Origin: SIG622 sp045600125 | GTDB taxonomy: Bacteria; Bacillota; Clostridia; Oscillospirales; CAG-382 | DNA length: 11,376 bases | NCBI GenBank assembly: GCA_045600125.1 | Contig: JAZRXH010000008.1 | Location: forward strand, 1-11,376 | Direction of reading: 5' to 3' | Position numbers and translations under genes: made by a program | Shown here: piece by piece, positions 1 through 6,816 of the stretch | Numbering within the stretch: the stretch's first letter is position 1 | How the letters are laid out: each line of letters begins with the position of its first letter | The notes under the pieces: model-generated | Seen by the model: only the letters and a program-made list of their open reading frames with translations | Told to the model about the DNA's origin: nothing | Databases searched by the model: none

Positions 1-114
1 TTGTGTCGGCGGGAGGGGGCAAGGTGCAACAAGAACGAGAACTGTACTCATAAAGCATCGCTGTACCGGTTGCAGAAAGATATGGGTATTGAAAGTTTTC
101 GAAGAAAACTTTAG
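1..114 (+). CDS. possible C-terminal end of a gene entering from the left edge
   Basis: Frame 1 is open from the first base to a TAG at 112-114, giving 37 residues with three cysteines and a basic end (GIESFRRKL). I do not recognise a family. Only a short tail is visible, and it overlaps a perfect inverted repeat at 92-112. Frame 2 is also open to 289, so an open frame here is weak evidence. It may equally be non-coding repeat DNA. Flanking sequence to the left would settle it. Confidence 0.18.
   Translation: MCRREGARCNKNENCTHKASLYRLQKDMGIESFRRKL
92..112. repeat. perfect 9-bp inverted repeat
   Basis: AAAGTTTTC (92-100) and GAAAACTTT (104-112) are exact reverse complements around a GAA loop. 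It is the first of four consecutive hairpin-forming sequences in the first 240 bases. Confidence 0.75.
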
Positions 115-116
115 CG

Positions 117-150
117 CTGTCGCAAGCGCCAAGGGAGGCGCTTGCGACAG
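117..150. repeat. perfect 14-bp inverted repeat
   Basis: CTGTCGCAAGCGCC (117-130) is the exact reverse complement of 137-150, with a 6-base loop (AAGGGA). No T-run follows, so it is not a canonical intrinsic terminator. It is more like a REP-type palindrome or a structured RNA element. Confidence 0.8.
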
Positions 151-165
151 GCAGGACTGCCTCCT

Positions 166-187
166 CCCGTACCCGACGGGCGTTTTT
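166..187 (+). terminator. short GC hairpin followed by T5
   Basis: CCCGT (166-170) pairs with ACGGG (176-180) around ACCCG, followed by CG and five T (183-187). It could be a weak rho-independent terminator for a gene left of the window. The stem is only 5 bp, so confidence is low. Confidence 0.35.
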
Positions 188-191
188 GGTG

Positions 192-234
192 CGATACCGC
201 ACGAAATGCATATCATGCATTTCGAAGTGTATCG
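192..234. repeat. long interrupted palindrome
   Basis: CGAAATGCAT (202-211) and ATGCATTTCG (215-224) form a perfect 10-bp inverted repeat with loop ATC. CGATAC (192-197) and GTATCG (229-234) extend the helix beyond a small internal bulge. The remaining DNA to about 370 shows no gene or clear motif. Confidence 0.7.
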
Positions 235-372
235 GTTTTCCGCTCGTGGAAAAAGTGACGCCCCCGTAACCCCCGTTCGTGTGCAGTAGGGCGATCGATA
301 CACTAACGGCGGGAGCCGAAAATAATCAATATAGCAATCCCTCAGTCAGCTATCGCCGACAGCACCCCCGTA

Positions 373-387
373 TGTTCCCGGGGAACA
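373..387. promoter_or_regulatory. perfect palindrome upstream of the lon promoter
   Basis: TGTTCCC-G-GGGAACA is a perfect 7-1-7 palindrome ending 16 bases before the lon -35 box. This position suits an operator. It does not match the CIRCE or CtsR heat-shock operator consensus. The regulator is unknown, and the role as a binding site is inference. Confidence 0.4.
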
Positions 388-403
388 AATTCATACTTTC
401 CTG

Positions 404-432
404 TTGAAATTCCCCGAATTTTGTGCTATAAT
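404..432 (+). promoter_or_regulatory. sigma-A promoter of lon
   Basis: The -35 box TTGAAA (404-409), an exact 17-bp spacer and the -10 box TATAAT (427-432) are present. TG at 424-425 adds an extended -10 element. Transcription should start near 439, giving a leader of about 155 nt before lon. No CIRCE element is visible. Confidence 0.85.
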
Positions 433-460
433 ATATAATATAGGGCTATACTCTGCCGAT

Positions 461-559
461 TTCTTCCCGTCCCGATGCCGGGAATCGGGGAAGGATGGAT
501 AACATACCGAATATAAAACAAATAATTTTTACACCGATACAGCGGGCACATCCGCCCGC
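461..559 (+). promoter_or_regulatory. structured 5' leader of lon (two hairpins)
   Basis: Hairpin 1 (461-495) has an outer stem CTTCCC/GGGAAG and an inner stem CCCG-ATGC-CGGG. Hairpin 2 (542-559) pairs GCGGGC with GCCCGC around ACATCC and ends 35 nt before the lon start. Neither has a T-run, so they are not terminators. They could stabilise the mRNA or act as control elements. No known riboswitch class is recognised. Confidence 0.4.
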
Positions 560-594
560 ATCTCACCTTCGAAAGGTACGAAAGGAATGATACG

Positions 595-2964
595 ATGAAT
601 TACATAGAAAAAGTCGAAGAGCTTTCCATGCCCGTCATCGCCCTGCGGGGACTCGTCATTTTCCCCGGCTTCCCCACCAGCATCGAGATCGGCAGGAACG
701 CCTCGGTGGTGGCTCTGCAGGCGGCGACGGCTGCCGGCGGCACCGTGTTCCTCACGGCACAGAAGGACATGAAGGCAGCAAACCCCAGCCTTGCCAACTG
801 CGAGGAGACCGGATGCGTCGCAAGGATCGTGCAGGCGACAAAGCTCGGCGGCGGTAAATTCCGTGTGATCGTCGAGGGCAAGCGCAGAGGAAAGATCTCG
901 GTGCCCATCGGCGATACCCCCTATATGCGCGCCAAGATCCTCGCCACCGATATCGTCCTTCGGGACAAGGGCGGCGTCAAGGGCGAAGCCCTCATTCTCG
1001 AGGCACGGGCAAGATTCGAGGAATTTCTCCAGCTTATTCCCAAGCCCTCCAGTGAGCTTGTCACCATGACGCAGGTCATCGACGAGCCCGGCGCTCTCGC
1101 CGACCATCTCGCCCTCAACATCCTGCACAGAATTGAAAACAAGCAGTCGATCCTCGAGACCTACGACCCCATAAAAAGGCTCGAAAAGCTCCTCATCTTC
1201 CTCGAAAACGAGACCGAGGTCTTAAAGACCCAGATGGAGATCCACGCCAAGGTCAAAGCCGGGATCGAACGGAATCAGAGTGAATACTACCTCCGGGAGG
1301 AGCTGAAGGTCATTCAGGAACAGCTCGGCATGAGCGACGACGATTTCGTCGACGAAGAAGGCGAGCCCGTGGAGGAGGACGACGATATCGCCGCCTACCT
1401 TACGAGGATCCGGGAATCCGGCTGCCCGAAGGACGTCAAGAAGGCTCTCATGAAGGAGACCGCCAAGCTTCGCCGTATGCCCCTCATCTCCTCGGAATCC
1501 TCGGTGCTCCGGGAATACCTCGACACCGTGCTGGCGCTTCCGTGGGGCGTCAAGACCAAGGACGTGTGCGACGTGGAAAAGGCAAACAAAGTCCTTGAAA
1601 AAGAGCACGACGGACTTCGTGAGGTCAAGGACAGGATCCTCGAATACATCGCCGTAAAACAGCTTTCCCCGAATCTCTGCGGACAGATCCTCTGCCTCGT
1701 GGGACCTCCCGGCGTCGGTAAGACCTCCGTCGCCATGTCGGTGGCGCACGCCATGAAGCGGAAATTCGTCCGTGTATCCCTCGGCGGTATCCGGGACGAA
1801 GCGGATATAAGAGGCCATCGCAAGACCTACGTCGCCGCCATGCCCGGCAGGATTATGACCGCCATCAAGAACTGCGGCTCGCAGAACCCCGTGGTGCTCC
1901 TGGACGAGCTGGATAAAATGTCCAAGGATATGCACGGCGACCCCGGTGCGGCGCTCCTCGAGGTACTGGATATCGACCAGAACAAGACCTTCCGTGACCA
2001 TTACATCGAATTCCCCTTCGATATCTCCGACTGCGTGTTCATCGCCACCGCCAATACCCTTGAAACGGTGCCGAGACCTCTGCTCGACCGAATGGAGATC
2101 ATCGAGCTGAAGGCCTACACCCCCAGCGAGAAGAAAGCAATCTTCAAAAATCACCTTCTTCCCAAGGAGCTTGCAAGACACGGTCTTACGAAATCGAAGC
2201 TCCGCATTTCCGACGATGCCCTCGACGAGATCATCGAATACTATACCCGTGAGGCGGGGGTGCGGAACCTTGAACGGGAGACCGCCGCTCTCTGCCGTAA
2301 GGCGGCAAGAAAGCTGGTGGAGAATCCGGAAAGAAAGACCGTCACCGTAAAGGCAAAGGACGTGAAGGAATTCCTCGGCAAGCGCAAATTCGACGAGCCG
2401 AAGGAAGAGCTTATCCCGAAGGTCGGCGTCGTCAACGGACTTGCCTGGACGCAGGTCGGCGGCGAGCTTCTGCAGGTGGAGGTCCTCTCCATGCCCGGAA
2501 AAGGCGTTCTCGAAACCACCGGAAGCCTCGGCGACGTCATGAAGGAGTCGGTCAAGGCGGCGGTCAGCTACATCCGTAAAAACGCCGAAAGCCTCGGCGT
2601 CGACCCCGAATTCCACAATAAACTGGATATCCATGTCCACTTCCCGGAGGGTGCGACCCCCAAGGACGGTCCCAGTGCCGGCATCACCACCACCACCGCC
2701 ATCGTTTCCGAGCTTTCGGGAAAGAAGGTCAGAGGCGATATCGCCATGACCGGCGAGGTGACGCTGACCGGCAGAGTCCTGCCCATCGGCGGGCTCCGGG
2801 AGAAGACCATGGCGGCGTATACCCACGGCATCCGTACCGTCATCATCCCGAAGGCCAACGAAAAGGACATCGAGGACTGCGACGCTCTGGTGCGGGACAA
2901 CGTGCGCTTCATCCCCGTGACCGAGGTCTCCGAGGTCCTTGCGGCGGCGCTGGTGAACGACTGA
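595..2964 (+). CDS. lon: ATP-dependent endopeptidase Lon (LonA type)
   Basis: Lon is a cytoplasmic hexameric AAA+ protease that degrades misfolded and regulatory proteins. The 789-residue product is close to the 784 of E. coli Lon. An N-terminal substrate-binding domain (about 10-205) opens with a typical IALRGLVIFPG segment. A coiled-coil and acidic stretch (about 205-270) follows. The AAA+ module has Walker A GPPGVGKT at 370-377 and Walker B VVLLDELD at 433-440. The C-terminal protease domain carries the Ser-Lys dyad: Ser694 in PKDGPSAG and Lys737 in GGLREKT, 43 residues apart as in E. coli. The ATG at 595 has AAAGGA eight bases upstream. It is transcribed from the 404-432 promoter, probably with engB 37 bp downstream, as in other Bacillota. 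No defects are seen. Confidence 0.98.
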   Translation: MNYIEKVEELSMPVIALRGLVIFPGFPTSIEIGRNASVVALQAATAAGGTVFLTAQKDMKAANPSLANCEETGCVARIVQATKLGGGKFRVIVEGKRRGKISVPIGDTPYMRAKILATDIVLRDKGGVKGEALILEARARFEEFLQLIPKPSSELVTMTQVIDEPGALADHLALNILHRIENKQSILETYDPIKRLEKLLIFLENETEVLKTQMEIHAKVKAGIERNQSEYYLREELKVIQEQLGMSDDDFVDEEGEPVEEDDDIAAYLTRIRESGCPKDVKKALMKETAKLRRMPLISSESSVLREYLDTVLALPWGVKTKDVCDVEKANKVLEKEHDGLREVKDRILEYIAVKQLSPNLCGQILCLVGPPGVGKTSVAMSVAHAMKRKFVRVSLGGIRDEADIRGHRKTYVAAMPGRIMTAIKNCGSQNPVVLLDELDKMSKDMHGDPGAALLEVLDIDQNKTFRDHYIEFPFDISDCVFIATANTLETVPRPLLDRMEIIELKAYTPSEKKAIFKNHLLPKELARHGLTKSKLRISDDALDEIIEYYTREAGVRNLERETAALCRKAARKLVENPERKTVTVKAKDVKEFLGKRKFDEPKEELIPKVGVVNGLAWTQVGGELLQVEVLSMPGKGVLETTGSLGDVMKESVKAAVSYIRKNAESLGVDPEFHNKLDIHVHFPEGATPKDGPSAGITTTTAIVSELSGKKVRGDIAMTGEVTLTGRVLPIGGLREKTMAAYTHGIRTVIIPKANEKDIEDCDALVRDNVRFIPVTEVSEVLAAALVND

Positions 2965-3001
2965 AAGAACAAAAATAACAGGGACGGGAGGAAGCCTTCC
3001 T

Positions 3002-3616
3002 ATGAATCTCAACAACGTAAATCTGGAAATGACTGCGGGACTTGCCTCGCAGATGCCCGGAAGGATCAAGACGGGACTTCCCCAGATCGCCCTTTGCGGC
3101 AGGTCGAACGTGGGAAAGTCCTCGCTCATCAACACCCTTCTCGGACGGAAGAGCCTCGCCAGAGTCAGCTCCGAGCCGGGAAAGACCATCACCGTGAATT
3201 TCTACAACGCCGACGGAAAGCTGTACCTCGTCGACCTTCCCGGCTACGGCTATGCCAAGCGCTCCTTCGAGGAACGCAATAAGTGGAAGGGACTCATCGA
3301 CAAGTATTTTTCCCTCGACTGCGACGTGCTGTACCTCCAGCTCATCGACGTCAAGGCGGGGATCACCAAGGACGATGAGGGAATGCTGAACTACCTGAAG
3401 GAGTGCAATCTTCCCTTCGCCGTGGTCTGTACCAAGTGCGATAAGCCCAACAAGACCGAAAGAGCGGCATACCTCGAAAAAATAGCGGCATCTCCGGCGC
3501 TTCCGTATGACGCCGCCGTCATTCCCTTTTCCTCCAAGACCGGAGAGGGGAAGAGCGAGTTGTGGGAGATCATCGGCGAATTCTGCGACTTCGTGAAAAA
3601 CGGAGGCACCGTCTGA
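3002..3616 (+). CDS. engB: ribosome biogenesis GTP-binding protein EngB/YsxC
   Basis: EngB (YsxC/YihA) is a small essential GTPase of the TrmE-Era-EngA-YihA superfamily needed for late 50S subunit assembly. The 204-residue length is normal. All GTPase motifs are present: G1 GRSNVGKS (33-40), the switch I region around PGKT (59-62), G3 DLPG (78-81), G4 TKCDK (144-148) and a G5-like SSK (177-179). The ATG at 3002 has GGGAGGA (2986-2992) nine bases upstream. It lies 37 bp after lon with no promoter or terminator between, so the two are probably co-transcribed; lon-ysxC adjacency is known in Bacillus. Its stop codon lies inside the first copy of a short direct repeat (3613-3650). Confidence 0.97.
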   Translation: MNLNNVNLEMTAGLASQMPGRIKTGLPQIALCGRSNVGKSSLINTLLGRKSLARVSSEPGKTITVNFYNADGKLYLVDLPGYGYAKRSFEERNKWKGLIDKYFSLDCDVLYLQLIDVKAGITKDDEGMLNYLKECNLPFAVVCTKCDKPNKTERAAYLEKIAASPALPYDAAVIPFSSKTGEGKSELWEIIGEFCDFVKNGGTV

Positions 3617-3650
3617 AATCCGAAGGCTGAAATCCGGGATTCGAAATCTG
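3613..3650. repeat. short direct repeats at the engB stop
   Basis: CTGAAATCCG occurs at 3613-3622 and 3627-3636, and a related CGAAATCTG follows at 3642-3650, giving a 14-bp period. The engB TGA is in the first copy. Similar AATTTCGAATT-like sequence lies near 6695. It may be a small dispersed intergenic repeat; function is unknown. Confidence 0.5.
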
Positions 3651-3666
3651 AAAAAGGAGAAAAAAT

Positions 3667-3828
3667 ATGGGACAGCTCGCAAATCAAATGCTTTTCGACG
3701 CCATTCTCCGGCTTCGGGAAAGGCTGAAGGAAAAGAAGGAAGCAAAGAAAGCGCAGAAAGAACAGGAAGAACAGAAAGAACAGAAAGAACAGGAAGAACA
3801 GGAAGAACAGGAAAAGAAGCAGAACTGA
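3667..3828 (+). CDS. 53-residue Lys/Glu/Gln-rich coiled-coil small protein
   Basis: An ATG at 3667 is preceded by a strong AAGGAG ribosome binding site (3654-3659, 7-base gap) and opens a 53-codon frame ending at TGA 3826-3828. The first ~20 residues (MGQLANQMLFDAILRLRERL) could form an amphipathic helix. The rest is almost only Lys, Glu, Gln and Ala, with repeated KEQ/EEQ triplets encoded by degenerate GAACAG-containing 9-base units, and should form a charged helix or coiled coil. There is no signal peptide or membrane segment. It starts 50 bp after engB and ends 53 bp before a terminator, so it looks like the third gene of the lon-engB transcript. I do not recognise a family. Repeat expansion could have made it by chance, but the ribosome binding site argues for translation. 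Confidence 0.65.
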   Translation: MGQLANQMLFDAILRLRERLKEKKEAKKAQKEQEEQKEQKEQEEQEEQEKKQN

Positions 3829-3881
3829 CGTATCCGCAAAGGCGAATGCGTCCCGGCTGCGATACCGTGTGAGAAAAAGAT

Positions 3882-3925
3882 ACCCACCGAAAAGGAATTT
3901 TTTACCTCTTCGGTGGGTCGTTTTT
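3882..3925. terminator. bidirectional rho-independent terminator
   Basis: ACCCACCGAA (3882-3891) pairs with TTCGGTGGGT (3909-3918), then CG and T5 (3921-3925). The helix can extend past one A-C mismatch. On the minus strand the same hairpin is followed by TATCTTTTT. It therefore can end both the lon-engB-small ORF transcript and the convergent antiporter transcript, whose stop is at 3948-3950. Confidence 0.85.
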
Positions 3926-3947
3926 ACATCCCGGGCAAACGGAGAAT

Positions 3948-5147
3948 TTATCGGATCTTGTTCAGAAGCTTCCGGAAACTGAGATCCATACCGATCGCAC
4001 CGAGCGGAGCGGTGATGATTATTGACAAAACCGCCACCGACAGAACCATGTTTCCGCACGGAAGCCCGAGCGACAACGGCACCGAACCGATTGCAGCCTG
4101 AACGGTGGCTTTCGGCAGATAGGCGATGACGCAGTAGAGCTTTTCTTTGGCGTTCAGCTTCGTTCCGACAAGGCAAAGAAGCACGCCGAGGGAACGGAAG
4201 ACGAGTGCGAGCAGGATCATCACCACTGCCATAACGCCTGCCTGCAAAGTATAACGGATATTCACTGCCGCCCCGACAAGCACAAATAAAACGACCTCGG
4301 CGGCAAGCCACAACCGCCCGTATTTCTTCGATAAGTCGCAGGATACCTCTTTGCGTGTCCGCATGGCAATGACGCACGCCATGCTCATGACGGCAAGCAG
4401 TCCCGAAACCGAAACGATGCCGTCAAGCCATGCTTCGATCGCCATCAGCAAAAATGCCGTGCCGAGCGTGAGGATGACCTTCAGGCTTTGCCTTATGGGG
4501 TCTCCTTTTCTGTGGGCAAATTCAAACAGCCATGCGAGAAAGGCTCCGGACAAGGCGCCGACAAAAATCCCGAGCAGGATGGAAACGGGAATGCCTGCAA
4601 AATCTTTTACGGCGGCCGTTTCTCCCTGCGCCATCCCGACGAAGGTCGAAAACAGAACGATCACGAAAACGTCGTCCAGCGATGCGCCGGCAAGAATGAG
4701 CTGAGGGATCTGCTTGTCCGTACCGTAGCCCTCTTCCATGAGGGATACCATCCTCGGCACGACTACCGCAGGAGATACGGCGCCGAGCACGGCGCCCATT
4801 ATCGCCGCTTCGAGAAGAGTGACCTTGAGCAGTACCGGGGCAAATAAAACAAACGCACCGATTTCAGACAGCGCCGGTAAAAATGACATCAGTATTGCCG
4901 GTCTGCCTACTTTTTTCAGGTCGGAAATATTCAGCGAAAGACCTGCCTTGATGAGAATAATGATCAGTGCTGTCTGCCGCAGCTCGGATGAAATGCCGAG
5001 GATCGTCGGATCCAGAAAATCAAGCACAAAGGGTCCCAGGACGATACCGGCAGCGAGCATCCCGATGATGCGCGGAAGCCGTATCTTCCGGCAGATAAAT
5101 GCCATGGAAAGCCCGACAAGAAAAATCAGCGCCAGTGAAGTTAACAT
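3948..5147 (-). CDS. fluoride-riboswitch-controlled cation/proton antiporter-family transporter
   Basis: A 399-residue inner-membrane protein with 12 or so hydrophobic helices, of the Na+/H+ exchanger (CPA) superfamily. Visible family features are SPAVVVP (125-131) at the unwound helix, the ion-binding ASLDD with Asp158-Asp159, and a late helix with LPKATVQAA (344-352). Helix 3 carries a basic residue in LIKAGLSLN (Lys67). The start is ATG 5147, with GGAGG six bases upstream (minus strand 5158-5154). An upstream in-frame TTG at 5171 lies within the terminator T-tract and is rejected. The promoter and leader form a fluoride riboswitch, and CPA-family genes are a known minority class under this riboswitch. 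The likely job is therefore fluoride expulsion coupled to protons. Substrate is inferred from regulation, not from sequence. It ends at the shared 3882-3925 terminator. Confidence 0.9.
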   Translation of the reverse strand: MLTSLALIFLVGLSMAFICRKIRLPRIIGMLAAGIVLGPFVLDFLDPTILGISSELRQTALIIILIKAGLSLNISDLKKVGRPAILMSFLPALSEIGAFVLFAPVLLKVTLLEAAIMGAVLGAVSPAVVVPRMVSLMEEGYGTDKQIPQLILAGASLDDVFVIVLFSTFVGMAQGETAAVKDFAGIPVSILLGIFVGALSGAFLAWLFEFAHRKGDPIRQSLKVILTLGTAFLLMAIEAWLDGIVSVSGLLAVMSMACVIAMRTRKEVSCDLSKKYGRLWLAAEVVLFVLVGAAVNIRYTLQAGVMAVVMILLALVFRSLGVLLCLVGTKLNAKEKLYCVIAYLPKATVQAAIGSVPLSLGLPCGNMVLSVAVLSIIITAPLGAIGMDLSFRKLLNKIR

Positions 5148-5160
5148 TATGCTCCTCCCC

Positions 5161-5215
5161 AAAAAACGCAAAAAGCCAATGACCTCTGCGTGTGATCGTT
5201 GCAGAAGTCATCAGC
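5161..5215 (-). terminator. riboswitch expression platform: intrinsic terminator
   Basis: On the minus strand the 15 bases at 5215-5201 pair completely (allowing G-U) with 5189-5175 around an 11-nt loop. TTTTTGCGTTTTTT (5174-5161) follows and runs straight into the GGGGAGGAG ribosome binding site at 5160-5152. The 5' arm contains the aptamer's GCTGATG segment and the ACTTC pseudoknot strand, so terminator and fluoride-bound aptamer are mutually exclusive. Ligand should permit read-through. Confidence 0.88.
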
Positions 5216-5258
5216 TTGAAAGCAGTTCAGGTTTCCCTCGGGAGAACTTCATTCCCTT
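5201..5258 (-). promoter_or_regulatory. fluoride riboswitch (crcB motif) aptamer
   Basis: Read on the minus strand, P1 is GGGA (5256-5253) with TCCC (5243-5240) around the 9-nt loop ATGAAGTTC. Conserved AAACC follows at about 5234-5230, then a short P3 and the hallmark CTGATG. Loop bases GAAGT (5250-5246) can form a 5-bp pseudoknot with ACTTC (5208-5204). This matches the known crcB-motif layout, as recalled from the Pseudomonas syringae and Thermotoga aptamers, including loop length and the AU-NNNNN-UC / CUGAUG-NNNNN arrangement, with different but compensating pseudoknot bases. It starts within a few bases of the predicted transcription start. P3 is short and can be drawn in more than one way. 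Confidence 0.9.
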
Positions 5259-5265
5259 GGAGGAT

Positions 5266-5294
5266 ATTATACTTGTTTTTCCGGAAAAAGTCAA
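5266..5294 (-). promoter_or_regulatory. sigma-A promoter of the antiporter
   Basis: On the minus strand, TTGACT (5294-5289), a 17-bp spacer and TATAAT (5271-5266). Transcription should begin near 5259, immediately before the riboswitch aptamer. Confidence 0.9.
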
Positions 5295-5314
5295 TACTTT
5301 TTTCCGAAAAACCG

Positions 5315-5336
5315 AAAAATCCGATTTGCCGAAATC
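5315..5336 (-). terminator. weak terminator after the AI-2E-family gene
   Basis: On the minus strand GATTT-CGGC-AAATC (5336-5323) is followed by GGATTTTT and a second T-run. The 5-bp AT-rich stem is weak. It lies between the stop at 5385 and the antiporter promoter, where a terminator would be expected. Confidence 0.3.
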
Positions 5337-5384
5337 CCGCTTGTAACGGTTGTACGCAGAAAATTCAGCATTCCGAATGCCGCC

Positions 5385-6668
5385 TTATCTGCCTGCGGCT
5401 TTACCGTGCCGGTCTTTCTTCTTTTGTCTTGCGCCTTTTGCACTTTTGATTTTTTGAGTGTGCTCCGGCGCTCCCTGCCCCTTTTCACGGAAGGAAGAGG
5501 CGAAAGCAGAGGAGGAAACGTCCGCCTTTCCGTACCCGCCGTTCTTTTTGAAGGGCGGAGGATTTGCCCCCGTGTCAATGTCTTCGCCGCCGTTGCCGCT
5601 TCTGACCTTCGCCCGTACGTTTTTGCCCACCACAAACGCCATGGGAAGAAGGAACAGCCCGGCAATGCCGAACAGCCGCAGTCCCGCATACATGGCAAGC
5701 AGCGCAAAGGCGGGATGAAGCCCCAGAAAGCCTCCCACGATCCTCGGCTCTGCGAGCTCCCGCACCAGCGTGATCACTCCGTACAGCACGAGAAGACAGA
5801 TGCCCCGTCTGAGATCACCGAGCCACAGCTCGAAGAGTCCCCACGGCACAAGCACCGCTCCCGTGCCCAGTACCGGGAGAATGTCGATCAGCGAAATGAG
5901 AAGCGCCGACAAAAGACGGTACTCCGTTCCGATGAGAAGGAAACCGATATACAGCTCGGTGAAGGTCATGAGGCATAAAGCGGAATATGCCCGCAGATAC
6001 CCGAATACCACCGAAAAAAGCTCGTTCTTGACAAGGAACGCCAGTTTTCTCGGCTTCTTGGGCAGGAGCGATGACAGAAACGAGTTGACGCTCCCGATAT
6101 CCGAGGCAAAATAGAAGGCGGCGAGCAGCGTCACAAGGAGAAAAAGCGCCGCATTCGGAAGCGCCATCATCGGCTTTGCCACCATCGAAGCGCAGGCGGC
6201 GGCGATCTCCGGGACGTTTTCGGACAGCTTTTCGAGAAGGAAGCCCTCAAGATCCCCGGTGATCCTCTGCACCGCCTCGGTCTTTCCGATAAACGGGATC
6301 TTCCGGACCGCATCCCCGATCTTTTCAAAAAGCATGGCGACCGTATCCCGTAAGCCTTCGCCGTCCTCGGCAAGCCCAGCACCGAGCTCCCGCAGTTCCC
6401 GGAAAAGCGCCGACGCCGAAAGAGCGATAAGCGAAAGGAGCACCGAGGCAAGCACGGCAAGAAGCAGAAGCTCGCACAGCTTTTCGCTTTTACCCGTCTT
6501 TTCCGAGAGAAAAACGGCGCCGGGACGCAGCATCAGCGCCGACGCATAAGCGATGACGAAGGGTAGGAGTGCCGGAAGGAGATATTTTCCGAACAGCACG
6601 AGCAGAGCCGTGCCGAGAACGGTGCATAAAAGAACTTCCGTAAGCCTTGTCAGCTGTCTGTCATCCAA
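5385..6668 (-). CDS. AI-2E-family permease, YtvI-like
   Basis: A 427-residue multi-pass membrane protein of the AI-2E/PerM transporter family (PF01594), closest in character to the sporulation protein YtvI of Bacillota. The family layout is visible: two N-terminal helices (about 11-48), a third (about 64-86), a large soluble segment (about 90-165), then helices with DILPVLGTG (262-270) and EPRIVGGFLGLHP (307-319). A ~75-residue hydrophilic, Lys-rich tail follows. The start chosen is TTG 6668, with AAGGGGGG (6684-6677) eight bases upstream. The GTG at 6689 lacks a ribosome binding site but would add seven residues. Substrate is unknown for YtvI-type members; AI-2 export should not be assumed. 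No clear promoter is seen in 6690-6816. The tail contains a REP-like palindrome (5536-5558). Confidence 0.85.
   Translation of the reverse strand: MDDRQLTRLTEVLLCTVLGTALLVLFGKYLLPALLPFVIAYASALMLRPGAVFLSEKTGKSEKLCELLLLAVLASVLLSLIALSASALFRELRELGAGLAEDGEGLRDTVAMLFEKIGDAVRKIPFIGKTEAVQRITGDLEGFLLEKLSENVPEIAAACASMVAKPMMALPNAALFLLVTLLAAFYFASDIGSVNSFLSSLLPKKPRKLAFLVKNELFSVVFGYLRAYSALCLMTFTELYIGFLLIGTEYRLLSALLISLIDILPVLGTGAVLVPWGLFELWLGDLRRGICLLVLYGVITLVRELAEPRIVGGFLGLHPAFALLAMYAGLRLFGIAGLFLLPMAFVVGKNVRAKVRSGNGGEDIDTGANPPPFKKNGGYGKADVSSSAFASSFREKGQGAPEHTQKIKSAKGARQKKKDRHGKAAGR
5536..5558. repeat. REP-like palindrome inside the permease C-terminal tail
   Basis: CCGCC-G-TTC (5536-5544) and GAA-G-GGCGG (5550-5558) form a near-perfect palindrome around TTTTT. 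It encodes a PPPFKKNGG stretch. It resembles the intergenic palindrome at 10831-10858 (CCCGCC, TTT and GAA core, GGCGG), suggesting that such a repeat has become part of the coding sequence. Confidence 0.5.
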
Positions 6669-6816
6669 AACGGTTTCCCCCCTTATCACATTCTGAATTT
6701 CGAATTGCCCCGTCTGTCGGAGCCGTCACGGTTTACACCGCTCGACTCCACACTTTTAACTCTCTAACATTATTCCCGAAATCATGTCTCTATACCTTCC
6801 CTTGCCGAAAGAAAGC

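Noticed and set aside
89..289. 66-codon frame (TTG start) near the left edge
   Set aside because: It runs through four hairpin repeats, has no ribosome binding site, and the product looks like translated palindromes.
1222..3192. 656-codon open frame antisense to lon and engB
   Set aside because: It lies opposite two intact, clearly recognised genes. The frame is open because of their C-ending codon bias. There is no ribosome binding site or family resemblance.
3391..4377. 328-codon minus-strand frame over engB end, small ORF and antiporter
   Set aside because: It crosses a terminator and three real genes. The Phe/Leu-rich part is the antisense of the Lys/Glu-rich small ORF.
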